Notes under the pieces: generated by a model
The model's database searches: none
The model's input: only the letters and a program-made list of their open reading frames with translations
Told to the model about the DNA's origin: nothing
NCBI RefSeq assembly: GCF_019209835.1
Contig: NZ_JAHUTS010000001.1
Coordinates: forward strand, 429,234-493,233
Reading direction: 5' to 3'
DNA from: Enterovibrio paralichthyis
GTDB lineage: Bacteria > Pseudomonadota > Gammaproteobacteria > Enterobacterales > Vibrionaceae
Length of the DNA stretch: 64,000 bases
Made by a program: the position numbers and the translations under genes
Part shown: positions 43,559 through 52,348 of the stretch, in pieces
Layout of the letters: every line of letters begins with the position of its first letter
How positions within the stretch are numbered: position 1 is the stretch's first letter

Positions 43559-45241
43559 ATGGACATTAGAAAAGTGACCCCGATGTTTTCTGTTGCCCCG
43601 CAGATAGAAGCTTCAGAACTCGAAGCAATACAACAAATGGGCTTTAAGTCCATCGTCTGCAACCGCCCCGATGGTGAGGGGGCAGATCAACCTGTGTTTG
43701 ATGAAATCCGTGTTGAAGCGGAACGTCTGGGCATGAGTTGCGACTACCTTCCTGTCACCAGCGGCAAAATTACGGATGAGAACGCTGAACAGTTCGGTGA
43801 ACTGATGGAGTCGCTGGCACACCCTACTCTCGCGTATTGCCGCACAGGCACCCGCTGTATCACGCTGTGGGCGCTCTCAAATGCCGGTAATTACAAACCT
43901 GAGGAGATCCTGACCCGTGCAAAAGATGCAGGTTATGATCTGAACGGCGTCATAAAGCGGATACTGAACGGTGGGAAAACGCCCTCCGACCAAGTCGATT
44001 TTTCCCATGAAGTGGTCATTATAGGTGCAGGTGCTGCTGGTATTGCGGTTGCCTCAAGCCTGCAATCCCGCGCACCCAACCTTGATATAGCCATTGTCGA
44101 CCCCGCATCCGTTCACTATTACCAGCCAGGCTGGACGCTTGTGGGTGCCGGTGTTTTTAAACCGGATCAAACGGTAAAAACAGTGTCATCACTGATCCCT
44201 AAAGGCGTTAATTGGATTAAGTCAGCCGTCGCGGCGTTTTTGCCTGAAGAGAACAAGCTTTTGTTGGACGGTTGCCGGACAGTTCAATATGAACACCTCG
44301 TTGTTTGCCCCGGCATCAAACTCGATTGGGACAAGATTGAAGGCCTGACAGAAACGCTGGGGAAAAATGGCGTCACCTCCAACTACCGCTTCGATCTGGC
44401 GCCCTACACTTGGGAACTGGTGCAGAAGATGCGCAAAGGCAAAGTGATTTTCACCCAGCCACCCATGCCGATTAAATGTGCCGGTGCGCCACAAAAAGCC
44501 ATGTACCTTTCCTGTGATTACTGGAATAAAGAAGGCGTGCTTTCCGACATTGAAGTGGACTTCTGCAATACTGGCGCTGTGCTCTTTGGAGTAAAAGACT
44601 ATGTGCCGGCATTGATGGAATACGTCGAGAAATATGGCACCAAGCTGAACTTCGGTCACCAGCTTGTTTCCATCAACGGCAACGAAAAAACTGCCGTATT
44701 CAAAGTGATGGACGGCGACAAAGAAACCTTTGTTACCAAAGAATTCGATATGATCCATGTCGTGCCGCCACAGTCACCACCGGATTTTGTCAGGGCCAGT
44801 CCGCTGGTTGATGAAGCAGGTTGGATAGACGTTGACCAGTCCACATTGCGTCACAAAAAGTACCCCAACATCTATAGCGCAGGTGACGCAATGAATGCGC
44901 CGAATGCAAAAACCGCTGCGGCTGCGCGTATGCAGGCACCGGTGGTAGCACAAAACCTGCTGCACGATCGCGGGTTGATGAAAGACCGCGCTATTTATAA
45001 CGGTTATGGAAGTTGTCCACTCACCGTTGAGCGCGGAAAAATCATCCTTGCTGAATTTGGCTATGGCGGAAAGCTGCTACCCAGCTTACCGACCTGGCTG
45101 ATAGACGGCACCCGTCCATCGCGTTTGGCGTGGTATATGAAAGAGAAAATCCTGCCACCGATTTACTTCCTCGCCATGCTGAAAGGCCGGGAATGGATGG
45201 CAAAACCGGATAAAGAAATTGTAGAAGAAACACCGAAATAA
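43559..45241 (+). CDS. Phosphatase-like (DUF442) domain fused to an SQR-like flavoprotein
   Basis: The 560-residue product has an N-terminal DUF442/Blh phosphatase-like domain (1-125) with the loop CRTGTR (Cys94, Arg99), then a flavin oxidoreductase of the sulfide:quinone reductase type (150-550) with GAGAAG at 156-161. Cys307 in KCAGAPQK matches one redox cysteine of SQR, but the second, normally in a GDC motif, is Ala444 here (AGDAMNAP). Thus classical sulfide oxidation through a cysteine trisulfide may be altered. AAGGAGG precedes the ATG at 43559. It ends the operon at a clear terminator. Confidence 0.88.
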   Translation: MDIRKVTPMFSVAPQIEASELEAIQQMGFKSIVCNRPDGEGADQPVFDEIRVEAERLGMSCDYLPVTSGKITDENAEQFGELMESLAHPTLAYCRTGTRCITLWALSNAGNYKPEEILTRAKDAGYDLNGVIKRILNGGKTPSDQVDFSHEVVIIGAGAAGIAVASSLQSRAPNLDIAIVDPASVHYYQPGWTLVGAGVFKPDQTVKTVSSLIPKGVNWIKSAVAAFLPEENKLLLDGCRTVQYEHLVVCPGIKLDWDKIEGLTETLGKNGVTSNYRFDLAPYTWELVQKMRKGKVIFTQPPMPIKCAGAPQKAMYLSCDYWNKEGVLSDIEVDFCNTGAVLFGVKDYVPALMEYVEKYGTKLNFGHQLVSINGNEKTAVFKVMDGDKETFVTKEFDMIHVVPPQSPPDFVRASPLVDEAGWIDVDQSTLRHKKYPNIYSAGDAMNAPNAKTAAAARMQAPVVAQNLLHDRGLMKDRAIYNGYGSCPLTVERGKIILAEFGYGGKLLPSLPTWLIDGTRPSRLAWYMKEKILPPIYFLAMLKGREWMAKPDKEIVEETPK

Positions 45242-45299
45242 CGAGTCCCCTTTAGGGGCATAAAAGAGCAACAAGCGATTGCGCATCCTGCGTGTCCAT

Positions 45300-45334
45300 G
45301 GGTGATTAGATTTTTGCTTAATCACCCCTTTTTT
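45300..45334 (+). terminator. Terminator of the sulfur operon
   Basis: Stem gggtgatta (45300-45308) pairs with taatcaccc (45319-45327), followed by cttttttt. Confidence 0.85.
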
Positions 45335-45439
45335 GTCCTGCATTCAGGTTCTCATGTTGTTGTGGCACAAAGAGAATGTTATTGGCATGTATCTTTTTCA
45401 CTGCTCGACCCACCCAGACTCCTTTTGAAAAAAGCCAGC

Positions 45440-45455
45440 TGTGAGAGGAATCACA
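45440..45455 (+). promoter_or_regulatory. Consensus CRP-cAMP binding site
   Basis: TGTGA-N6-TCACA matches the CRP consensus at all ten core bases. It is in a 642-base gap (45242-45883) with no supported gene, about 430 bases ahead of the DcuC-type start, so either the transcript has a long leader or a distant promoter is used. Another short palindrome (atttcc-tt-ggaaat, 45782-45795) lies nearer the gene. Confidence 0.6.
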
Positions 45456-45883
45456 ACCCGGATAATTGTCGGGACAAATGGAAGGCGTTACAGTGTAACC
45501 AATAAGACATTAACACCCAGCGTCGAATCTACATTGTGAATCATCACCGTAAGCATTTACCCAAACCACACAAACGCACAACCCATCAGTAAATTATCCA
45601 TCCAAACAAATCACAAGATTGTCATCACCTTGAAACCTACCGTTACTGACATGGCAATCAATTGCTATCTGCTCATGTCATTTATCAGCGCAACTGATGA
45701 ATCTATCATCGCAAAATTCACCAAACTGAAATCCGTTGTGCAATCTCAAGGGTGCTGTTAGATATCCATCGACTCTCAAATATTTCCTTGGAAATGTTAG
45801 GGAAATTGGCATGTTACCTGACCGCGTTTCTCTCAGACGCCAGGTAAGTATTCGTGTCGTATTTTGTTTATGGAGAAGCATGC

Positions 45884-47236
45884 ATGACGACCTTGATTAG
45901 CCTGATAGTAATATTTGCCGTAGGCTACCTCATTGTTAAACGCTATAACCCGCAAACCTCGCTGTTCCTAGGCGGTATGGTTTTGATGGCTGCCGGAATT
46001 TTGTTTGATACCGGAATGCCACTGCCTGAATCTGCATCCAGCGGTTCAGCAGCACTCGATATTTTCACCTTTGTAAAACAAACCACCAGCAAAACTGTGG
46101 CTGGCCTTGGTCTTATCATCATGGCTGTGGGTGGTTTCGCGCACTACATGGACCACATCGGCGCTTCCCGTGCCTTGGTTAACATCGCAATCAAACCACT
46201 GGGTTACTTGAAAGCCCCTTACCTGGTAATGGCGCTGGGCTACATCATTGGCCAAATCCTGAACATTTTCATTCCAAGCGCATCTGGCCTGGGCCTGCTT
46301 TTGATGGTAACCCTCTACCCGGTTCTGGTTCGCCTTGGCGTGAGTAAAATGTCTGCGACTGCGGTAATCGCAACTGCAGCGTGTTTGGACTTGGGCCCTG
46401 CATCCGGCAACGTGAACCTTGCGGCACGTACCGCCGACATGCCGGTCACCGAATACTTCATCACGTATCAGCTTCCTGTTGCCATCGCGACGATGCTGAC
46501 CATCGCAATCCTGCACTTCTTTGTTCAGCGTTGGTTTGACGTTCGCGAAACATCAGATGAAAACACAGATATCAACGCAACTGAAAACGGTGCGAATCCA
46601 CCAGCTTGGTATGCCCTGCTGCCAATTATCCCACTGGCGCTGATTCTGCTGTTCAGCCCAATGATGCTGGACACAGTGAAAATTGACGTTGTGACTTCAA
46701 TGTTGATTTCTATTGCCGTCGCAATGCTGTGCGAAGGTTTCCGTCGCAGCCCGAAAGAGGTTTTTGCCGACATCCTGATTTACTTCGACAGCATGGGTCG
46801 CCAGTTTGCGCGCGTTGTTACTCTGGTCATTGCGGGTCAAACCTTTGCACACGGTCTGAAAACCATTGGCCTGCTGGACACAGTGATTGAAGGCGCACTG
46901 GCCGCTAACGTTGCCCCAGCACTCATGGTTATCCTGATGGTTATCATCATCACGCTGGCTGCAATCCTGATGGGCTCCGGTAACGCACCGTTCTTCTCGT
47001 TCGCCGCCATGGTGCCGGAAATCGCGGGCAAAGTGGGTGTACCGGCAGTCGCCATGCTGATGCCAATGCAACTTGCTTCCGGTATTGCACGCTCAATGTC
47101 GCCTATCACTGGCGCAATTGTTGCGGTAGCAGGTGTGGCAGGCGTATCACCGTTTGAACTGGTAAAACGCACTGCAATCCCAATGGTTGGCGCGCTGATC
47201 GTATCAACAACTGTTTCCCTGATTGTTGGTCTGTAA
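45884..47236 (+). CDS. dcuC: DcuC-family C4-dicarboxylate carrier
   Basis: This 450-residue polytopic protein carries succinate, fumarate or related acids across the inner membrane. It has about 12-14 hydrophobic segments and family phrases GGFAHYMDHIGAS, FIPSASGLGLLLMV, CLDLGPASGNVNLAA and GNAPFFSFAAMVP. I start at the ATG at 45884 with GGAG eight bases upstream; the open frame begins at 45854. In enteric bacteria DcuC works mainly in anaerobic succinate export. The CRP site upstream fits catabolite control. The exact substrate is inferred. Confidence 0.85.
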   Translation: MTTLISLIVIFAVGYLIVKRYNPQTSLFLGGMVLMAAGILFDTGMPLPESASSGSAALDIFTFVKQTTSKTVAGLGLIIMAVGGFAHYMDHIGASRALVNIAIKPLGYLKAPYLVMALGYIIGQILNIFIPSASGLGLLLMVTLYPVLVRLGVSKMSATAVIATAACLDLGPASGNVNLAARTADMPVTEYFITYQLPVAIATMLTIAILHFFVQRWFDVRETSDENTDINATENGANPPAWYALLPIIPLALILLFSPMMLDTVKIDVVTSMLISIAVAMLCEGFRRSPKEVFADILIYFDSMGRQFARVVTLVIAGQTFAHGLKTIGLLDTVIEGALAANVAPALMVILMVIIITLAAILMGSGNAPFFSFAAMVPEIAGKVGVPAVAMLMPMQLASGIARSMSPITGAIVAVAGVAGVSPFELVKRTAIPMVGALIVSTTVSLIVGL

Positions 47237-47252
47237 GAGCACGTTATAAAGA

Positions 47253-47287
47253 CAAAGCCCGGCGTTCTTGGACGCCAGGCTTTTTTG
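47253..47287 (+). terminator. Terminator of the DcuC gene
   Basis: Stem aaagcc-c-ggcgt pairs with acgcc-a-ggcttt and is followed by a T run. Confidence 0.85.
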
Positions 47288-47348
47288 TGTTCTGTTCGAT
47301 CCCCTCCACTTTTCAAGGGGAGGGTTAGGGAGGGGTTATCGCTAACAA

Positions 47349-48233
47349 TCAATAAAACCCAATCGGCAAATAGAAATCGAGCTCAAACCGCTCGTCTTCT
47401 TCAATAAAGTGATTCCGGTGATAATGGACATAAGCGGGCGTCGCGCCGAGCTTGAATCCGGAAGACGGTAACCATTGCTCCAGCACCTTACTGATTTGCG
47501 GTAAAAGTTCTCCATACACACCGGTTAACCTGAACACCGCATGCAAACCGCCGGGAATCACCAACTGATTCACCACTCCCCTCACCTTTACCGGGCTGTC
47601 TATCGCAATGCAGGCCACATACCGGCATTTATCCAATTCGACCCAAGCCGGGTTGGAATGGTGAAGGCCAAACTGCGCTGAAAAGTCCCGCCCTTCGGTT
47701 TTTGCCCACGCGCGCAACAGCCGCCAGGTATTTTTGATCGAGCGGTTGTACCCGGTATGGCGGACATATGCAGCAAAACGGTCAGGTACTTCTATGATTT
47801 TGGGCTCCGGCAGTCTCTGCCCAGCCACGCGGTGATAACCCGCGGCCACTTCCGGATCGCGCAAATACGGTTTCTCACCGTCATCAAACTCGTGCTTTCG
47901 CCACTCGCCGGGGGCGACATTGAACGTTGCTTTAAATGCGCGGCTAAAGGAGGAGACTGAACTGAATCCACACTTACTGGCAACATCCACTACCGAGGTT
48001 TTCGGATCGAACATCAGTTGGTTGGCAGCAAACTCCATGCGTGTGCGACGGACATATTGGTGAATTGACTCTCCCACCACTGCTTTGAAGATGCGGTGAA
48101 AGTGCTGCTCTGAATAGGCTGCAACCCGCGCCAGCTCTTTAGCAGGAAGATCCCGACTGATATCTTTATGAATGAAATACAGCACATCATTGATGCGCGA
48201 AATATGCTGGGCGTGCATGGCCTTAAATCGCAT
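47349..48233 (-). CDS. AraC-family regulator with GyrI-like effector domain
   Basis: The 294-residue regulator has an N-terminal pair of helix-turn-helix motifs (about 15-110, with AAYSEQHFHRIFKAVVGES and VASKCGFSSVSSFSRAFKATF) and a C-terminal GyrI/SOUL-like ligand domain (125-294) ending FELDFYLPI. This order, DNA-binding domain first, is that of Rob/SoxS-GyrI fusions that sense small hydrophobic molecules. It is divergent from an aminotransferase gene across 95 bases with a direct repeat, so it probably controls itself and that neighbour. Confidence 0.9.
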   Translation of the reverse strand: MRFKAMHAQHISRINDVLYFIHKDISRDLPAKELARVAAYSEQHFHRIFKAVVGESIHQYVRRTRMEFAANQLMFDPKTSVVDVASKCGFSSVSSFSRAFKATFNVAPGEWRKHEFDDGEKPYLRDPEVAAGYHRVAGQRLPEPKIIEVPDRFAAYVRHTGYNRSIKNTWRLLRAWAKTEGRDFSAQFGLHHSNPAWVELDKCRYVACIAIDSPVKVRGVVNQLVIPGGLHAVFRLTGVYGELLPQISKVLEQWLPSSGFKLGATPAYVHYHRNHFIEEDERFELDFYLPIGFY

Positions 48234-48264
48234 AAATGGACATGTTCAAGAGCATAAATGGACA
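48230..48264. promoter_or_regulatory. Direct-repeat candidate operator of the AraC-type regulator
   Basis: GCATAAATGGACA occurs at 48230-48242 and again at 48252-48264, a 22-base period or about two helical turns, as AraC dimers bind. The first copy overlaps the regulator's start codon, suggesting autorepression. Confidence 0.6.
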
Positions 48265-48328
48265 ACATAAAATCTGCAATGCGCTGTAAGATGCAAAGAC
48301 AAAATAAAAAGATAACTCAGGTGCAAAC

Positions 48329-49504
48329 ATGGAAATCGCAACAGCGCTTCAGCAAACCCCTTCTTCCTACATCCGGGAAATTCTCGCGGCAGCGTCTGAC
48401 AAAAATGTCATTTCACTGGCAGGCGGTCTGCCGGATGAAAAAACCTTCCCTATCGCGCTGATGAAGCCAACGCTTGAAAGCCTTTGCGATATGCCCGAAG
48501 TATTCCAATACGGCGCGACTGCCGGTTATGGCCCACTGTTGGAGTTCCTGAACGGATACTTTGAATTGCCAGAAACCCACATCGCGATGGCTTGTACCGG
48601 CTCGCAGCAAGGACTGGATCTGATCGCCCGTGCCTATGTAAACCCTGGCGACAAAGTGGTAATGGAAGCCCCGAGCTATTTGGGCGCGATGCAGGTATTT
48701 GGCCTGGTTCAGGCTGAGATTGTCACCGTGCCGCAAAATGCCCACGGCCCGGATCTGGTAGCGCTGGAAACCTGTTTTGCTGAGCAAGCACCAAAGATGT
48801 TCTATGCCGTGCCGGATTTCCACAACCCGACGGGTGTGTGCTGGTCTTTGGAAACCCGCAAGCAGGTAGCGGCGCTGTGTGAAAAGTACCACGTAGCCTT
48901 GATTGAAGACGCGCCCTACCGTGAGCTGCGTTTCAGTGGTGAAGCCTTGCCATTGGTATCGGATTTTTGCCCGCAACATTCGATTGTATTGCGCTCATTT
49001 TCGAAAATTGCTTCACCGGGTCTGCGCGTGGGTATTGTGACCGGCAAACGCAGTTATCTGGAGCCGCTGATCAAAATCAAACAGGGTGCAGATTTGCATT
49101 CCAGTGTGCCGATGCAGGCGGTTTTGCTGGGGCTGTTACAGCATGAAGATTTCGACGCACATATCGATACCATCCGTGCGCTTTATAAAACACGCTACGA
49201 GAAAATGTTCAATGCGCTGACAACTTATCTGCCGAAAGGCTGCGATATCAATCCGGTTGAAGGCGGCATGTTTGTTTGGGTAACCCTGCCACAATGCGAC
49301 ACGTTCGCGCTGGCAAAATCCCTGCTTTCTAACGGTGTGGCGGTCGTGCCAAGCCCAGTGTTCTACCCACAGCACCAGCTGGCGAGTTCTGCACTGCGTC
49401 TGAACTTTACCAATGCAACGCCGGACGAACTGGAAGAGGCGGTGAAACGTTTATCGAAAGGGCTAAGCGAACAACTGGCGCAACCAGAAGCAATGCAGGC
49501 GTGA
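48329..49504 (+). CDS. PLP-dependent aminotransferase, 2-aminoadipate (LysN)-like
   Basis: This 391-residue class I/II aminotransferase has the PLP lysine in RSFSKIASPGLRVG, PDFHNPTGVCW for the substrate and Asp in IEDAPYREL for the pyridine nitrogen. The N-terminus SYIREILAAASDKNVISLAGGLPDE is the mark of the LysN/2-aminoadipate or multi-substrate branch, related to the effector half of MocR proteins. The physiological amino acid is unknown. AGGTG lies six bases before the ATG. It is divergent from the AraC-type regulator and followed by a strong terminator. Confidence 0.9.
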   Translation: MEIATALQQTPSSYIREILAAASDKNVISLAGGLPDEKTFPIALMKPTLESLCDMPEVFQYGATAGYGPLLEFLNGYFELPETHIAMACTGSQQGLDLIARAYVNPGDKVVMEAPSYLGAMQVFGLVQAEIVTVPQNAHGPDLVALETCFAEQAPKMFYAVPDFHNPTGVCWSLETRKQVAALCEKYHVALIEDAPYRELRFSGEALPLVSDFCPQHSIVLRSFSKIASPGLRVGIVTGKRSYLEPLIKIKQGADLHSSVPMQAVLLGLLQHEDFDAHIDTIRALYKTRYEKMFNALTTYLPKGCDINPVEGGMFVWVTLPQCDTFALAKSLLSNGVAVVPSPVFYPQHQLASSALRLNFTNATPDELEEAVKRLSKGLSEQLAQPEAMQA

Positions 49505-49536
49505 TTAGCCACCATTAACGCTCAAAATTTGGATAG

Positions 49537-49566
49537 AAAACAGGCGCCGTGAAAGGCGCCTGTTTT
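49537..49566. terminator. Bidirectional terminator
   Basis: Perfect 12-base stem aaaacaggcgcc/ggcgcctgtttt with a six-base loop between convergent aminotransferase and lipoprotein genes. Confidence 0.88.
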
Positions 49567-49580
49567 GTTTTACGATGCGT

Positions 49581-49985
49581 TTACTGTACGCCCGCAGCGA
49601 CTTGCAGCGAAGCGTTGGTTTCAGTGATCACTTCTACCGCTTCTGGCTCAGCGTCCACTTCACACGCGTAAGCGTTACCAATCATGGTGACAGATGAGAG
49701 GAAACCCAGAGGTTTGTAGAGATAAAGTACGTTTCCGCCCTGTTCTGCTGTTTTCGCGCGCATTTGGTTCAGGGTACCCCAAACCATGTCTTTGTCTGCA
49801 TGCAGCCAGTAGTCATAAAAGTGACCTTCTGAGCCGATGACAGTGCCTTTGTGTTCACATCCCTGAATGGCATTGACGTCATCCCAGACGACTTTAACTT
49901 GTTCTGATTCGATCGTCGGGAATGTAACGCACCCCGAAAGTAACGCGCTTGAAGCCAGCGCGGCACTCATCATTACCTTTTTCAT
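49581..49985 (-). CDS. DUF4156-like lipoprotein
   Basis: The 134-residue product begins with a lipoprotein signal peptide (KKVMMSAALASSALLSGC), then a small domain with GCEHKGTVIGSEG and AEQGGNVLYLY, the pattern of DUF4156 family outer-membrane or periplasmic lipoproteins. I take the ATG at 49985, which starts the signal peptide; the open frame extends seven codons further. Function unknown. Upstream lie two strong hairpins (50070-50172). Confidence 0.75.
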   Translation of the reverse strand: MKKVMMSAALASSALLSGCVTFPTIESEQVKVVWDDVNAIQGCEHKGTVIGSEGHFYDYWLHADKDMVWGTLNQMRAKTAEQGGNVLYLYKPLGFLSSVTMIGNAYACEVDAEPEAVEVITETNASLQVAAGVQ

Positions 49986-50069
49986 TTCAGTCTTTTCTCG
50001 ACACACGTTGAGGCGCGAAGTGTATCTATCGGAAGGGCAAAATCAAGCGGAATGTTGAGGAAAAAGAAG

Positions 50070-50172
50070 GTTTCTCTACCGGCCAGGCATTTACCGGCCG
50101 GATAGAGAAACAAACAACGACAGCAAGGAGTAAACGTAACGTATGTAGGCGATGCTACCTACGCACAGTTAC
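50070..50172. other. Two consecutive strong hairpins, possible structured RNA
   Basis: GTTTCTCTACCGGCC (50070-50084) pairs with 50096-50111 apart from one bulge, and a second imperfect stem uses GTAAC..GTAGG (50136-50149) and CCTAC..GTTAC (50158-50172). The gap 50007-50281 contains no protein gene. On the minus strand the first hairpin is followed by CTTCTTTTTCC. Confidence 0.4.
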
Positions 50173-50281
50173 TGTATTGCAAGTCCATTGCCAACTTTAT
50201 AACTCAATGAAAAATTGGAATTTATTTTGATAAGTCTAATAATAACTTTTGGTTTCTGTACTATTAGGGTGCAAAGCTTGC

Positions 50282-50314
50282 ACAAAAAAGGCACGGCGAT
50301 ACGCGCCATGCCTT
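50282..50314 (-). terminator. Terminator of the 94-residue protein gene
   Basis: Stem aaggcacggcg/cgccatgcctt (one G-T pair), followed on the minus strand by a T run of six. Confidence 0.8.
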
Positions 50315-50333
50315 CTTTAAATCAGAGATTGCG

Positions 50334-50618
50334 CTACTTAACACGCATAATGCAGTGTTCAGCGTTTCCAACTTTAAAGCAGATAGACTGGGAAGGTTTA
50401 AGCAGTTCCAGATCTTCAAGGACATCGTCCGGATAATCTTGATCGACCATCCATTCCATGGGTTCCCGGAAACTATCTTCACTGACAACAAAGGATTCAT
50501 TTTTCATCTGGCTTTCGCGGATATTTACTATCCAGACACGCTCTTGAAACTCCATCAAATCGTCGAGTGAATGTAACAGCGAATTTTGAATTTTTTCCCA
50601 GAAAACGTTCATCGTCAT
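50334..50618 (-). CDS. Small protein of unknown function
   Basis: The 94-residue product begins MTMNVFWEKIQNSLL and is acidic in its second half (EWMVDQDYPDDVLEDLELL) with two cysteines near the end (SICFKVGNAEHCIM). No signal peptide or membrane segment. I start at the ATG at 50618 with AGGG nine bases upstream; the frame is open to 50735 but that part lacks a ribosome site. The clear terminator after the stop supports a real gene. The family is not recognised. Confidence 0.65.
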   Translation of the reverse strand: MTMNVFWEKIQNSLLHSLDDLMEFQERVWIVNIRESQMKNESFVVSEDSFREPMEWMVDQDYPDDVLEDLELLKPSQSICFKVGNAEHCIMRVK

Positions 50619-50684
50619 AGACAACCCTAAGCTGTAACCTACTGAAGCGCGGCAATTTCCTATCTGTTTTCTGAAGGGTATATC

Positions 50685-50855
50685 GTGCGGAAAAAGATTC
50701 AATCGGATTTTGATTGCGATGAGAGACAGGCACAAAATAACACTAATATGCGCTTAGTCAGCGAGTCTGATTTTGACTCTTTCGTCAATAAGCTCAAACG
50801 GAAATACCAGTACACTGCAAATTTCTTAAATCCCAATGAAGATCATCTGGAATAA
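50685..50855 (+). CDS. Possible 56-residue small protein
   Basis: A GTG at 50685 has AAGGG six bases upstream. The frame encodes a hydrophilic, charged product (KKIQSDFDCDERQAQ to FLNPNEDHLE) and stops before the divergent region. It is divergent from the 94-residue gene with only 66 bases between starts. Composition looks protein-like, but I see no family. It is short and the call is tentative. Confidence 0.4.
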   Translation: MRKKIQSDFDCDERQAQNNTNMRLVSESDFDSFVNKLKRKYQYTANFLNPNEDHLE

Positions 50856-50925
50856 AGATTTATTTCATATGGTTAGATGATATCCTGCTCACCGAATTCG
50901 CTGTCGGGCAATCTGTACCCTACGA

Positions 50926-52218
50926 CTAAGCCTCTGGCTTTTGCCCGACAGCCTCTACATTCCCAAGCCCGATATTCATTGCATCGTGTCCGCCAAATGA
51001 CTGGAACGGACGTAAACCAAACATGGGCATAACGGCATAGATGTGGTCGAACAAATCGGCCTGAACCCCTTCGTAAAACACCCAATCGGTATTGTTCACA
51101 AATGCGTAGACCTGCAGTGGCAAGCCCTGCGCCGTTGGTTCAAGCTGCCGCACCATGCAGGTCATGTAGTCATGAATATCTTTATTGGCACGCAGGTAGG
51201 TTGCCAGGTAAGCGCGGAACACACCCACATTGGTTAAATGACGCAGATTCGCGCTGTGGGGAATATCTTTGAACGATTCATTGAATTCGTTGATCTCGCG
51301 GGTTCGTTCAAACAAGAACTCCCGTAGAATGCGGATCTCTTTCAGTGCTTCAATCTCTTCATCGGTCAGGAAACGGATTGATGTGACATCAATAAATACC
51401 GAGCGTTTGATCCGACGGCCGCCGGAGTCTGACATCCCCTGCCAGTTGATAAATGCATTCTGAACCAAGGCATACGCGGGCAACATGCTGACGGTGTTGT
51501 CAAAGTTTCGCACTTTCACTGTCGTCAGCGATATCTCTTCTACCGTACCGCTGGCGCCATACTCATCAACCTGAATCCAGTCATTCAGGCTGACCATGCG
51601 GTTGGCGGAAAGCTGGATACCGGCCACAAATCCCAGAATAGTATCCCTGAACACCAACATCACCAAACCGGTCGCCACGCCCAATCCGCTTAAGAAAATC
51701 ACCGGCGATTCGTTAGCGAGGATCGAAATGGAGATAACGATAGCAACTAAAAAGGTGAAAAGTTTAATGAGCTGAAGGAAGCTTTTGATTGGCATCCGGC
51801 GGCTGATGCCCCGGTTATAGGCGATGTCGTTCAGCGCATCCAGTAAGGCAAAAATCATCCAGACAAACATCACCAGCACAGTAATGCCAAGGCAACGGTC
51901 AGTCAGTTTTGAAAGGAATGGATGATGGGAAAGAATGACCGGAACAAATATATCCAGGATCATCACAGGAACCAAGGCCGCGAGTTTTTCCAGTACCTCA
52001 TATTTGGTCAGGCTATTCGCCCAAGAGTTTTTGTTTTTGCTGATGATGAGGTTTACAGAGCGGACGATGATCTTGTGCACGATGAGGTAACTGATCACCG
52101 CTATACCAATGGAAGCGAGCAGGAATACAAGCGTGGGCTCCGTACTGTAAGGATCGCTGTCTATCCCCATCGACGTCAGTTTGTCGCTCACGTATTTCCG
52201 TACACCGTGCTCTAGCAT
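50926..52218 (-). CDS. Mechanosensitive channel, MscS family (YbdG-like)
   Basis: This 430-residue inner-membrane protein would release solutes on membrane tension after osmotic downshock. It has about five hydrophobic segments; the pore helix is LSGLGVATGLVMLVFRDTILGFVAGI, followed by the beta domain with GTVEEISLTTVKVRNFDN, the MscS core. Length and the long N-terminal part with extra helices match YbdG/MscM-type members. A GGGAG site precedes the ATG. Its presence agrees with the osmolyte theme of the window. Confidence 0.92.
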   Translation of the reverse strand: MLEHGVRKYVSDKLTSMGIDSDPYSTEPTLVFLLASIGIAVISYLIVHKIIVRSVNLIISKNKNSWANSLTKYEVLEKLAALVPVMILDIFVPVILSHHPFLSKLTDRCLGITVLVMFVWMIFALLDALNDIAYNRGISRRMPIKSFLQLIKLFTFLVAIVISISILANESPVIFLSGLGVATGLVMLVFRDTILGFVAGIQLSANRMVSLNDWIQVDEYGASGTVEEISLTTVKVRNFDNTVSMLPAYALVQNAFINWQGMSDSGGRRIKRSVFIDVTSIRFLTDEEIEALKEIRILREFLFERTREINEFNESFKDIPHSANLRHLTNVGVFRAYLATYLRANKDIHDYMTCMVRQLEPTAQGLPLQVYAFVNNTDWVFYEGVQADLFDHIYAVMPMFGLRPFQSFGGHDAMNIGLGNVEAVGQKPEA

Positions 52219-52348
52219 CTCGCCACTCCCTGTAAAGACCCATCAACTCAAACTACCTGAAACACAGGATTCAGCGAGTATGGCTATAGAGCCTAACAAG
52301 TTGCGGAACGCGACGGTGAGGCAGTTTTGATACAGTAATGCGCTTTGT

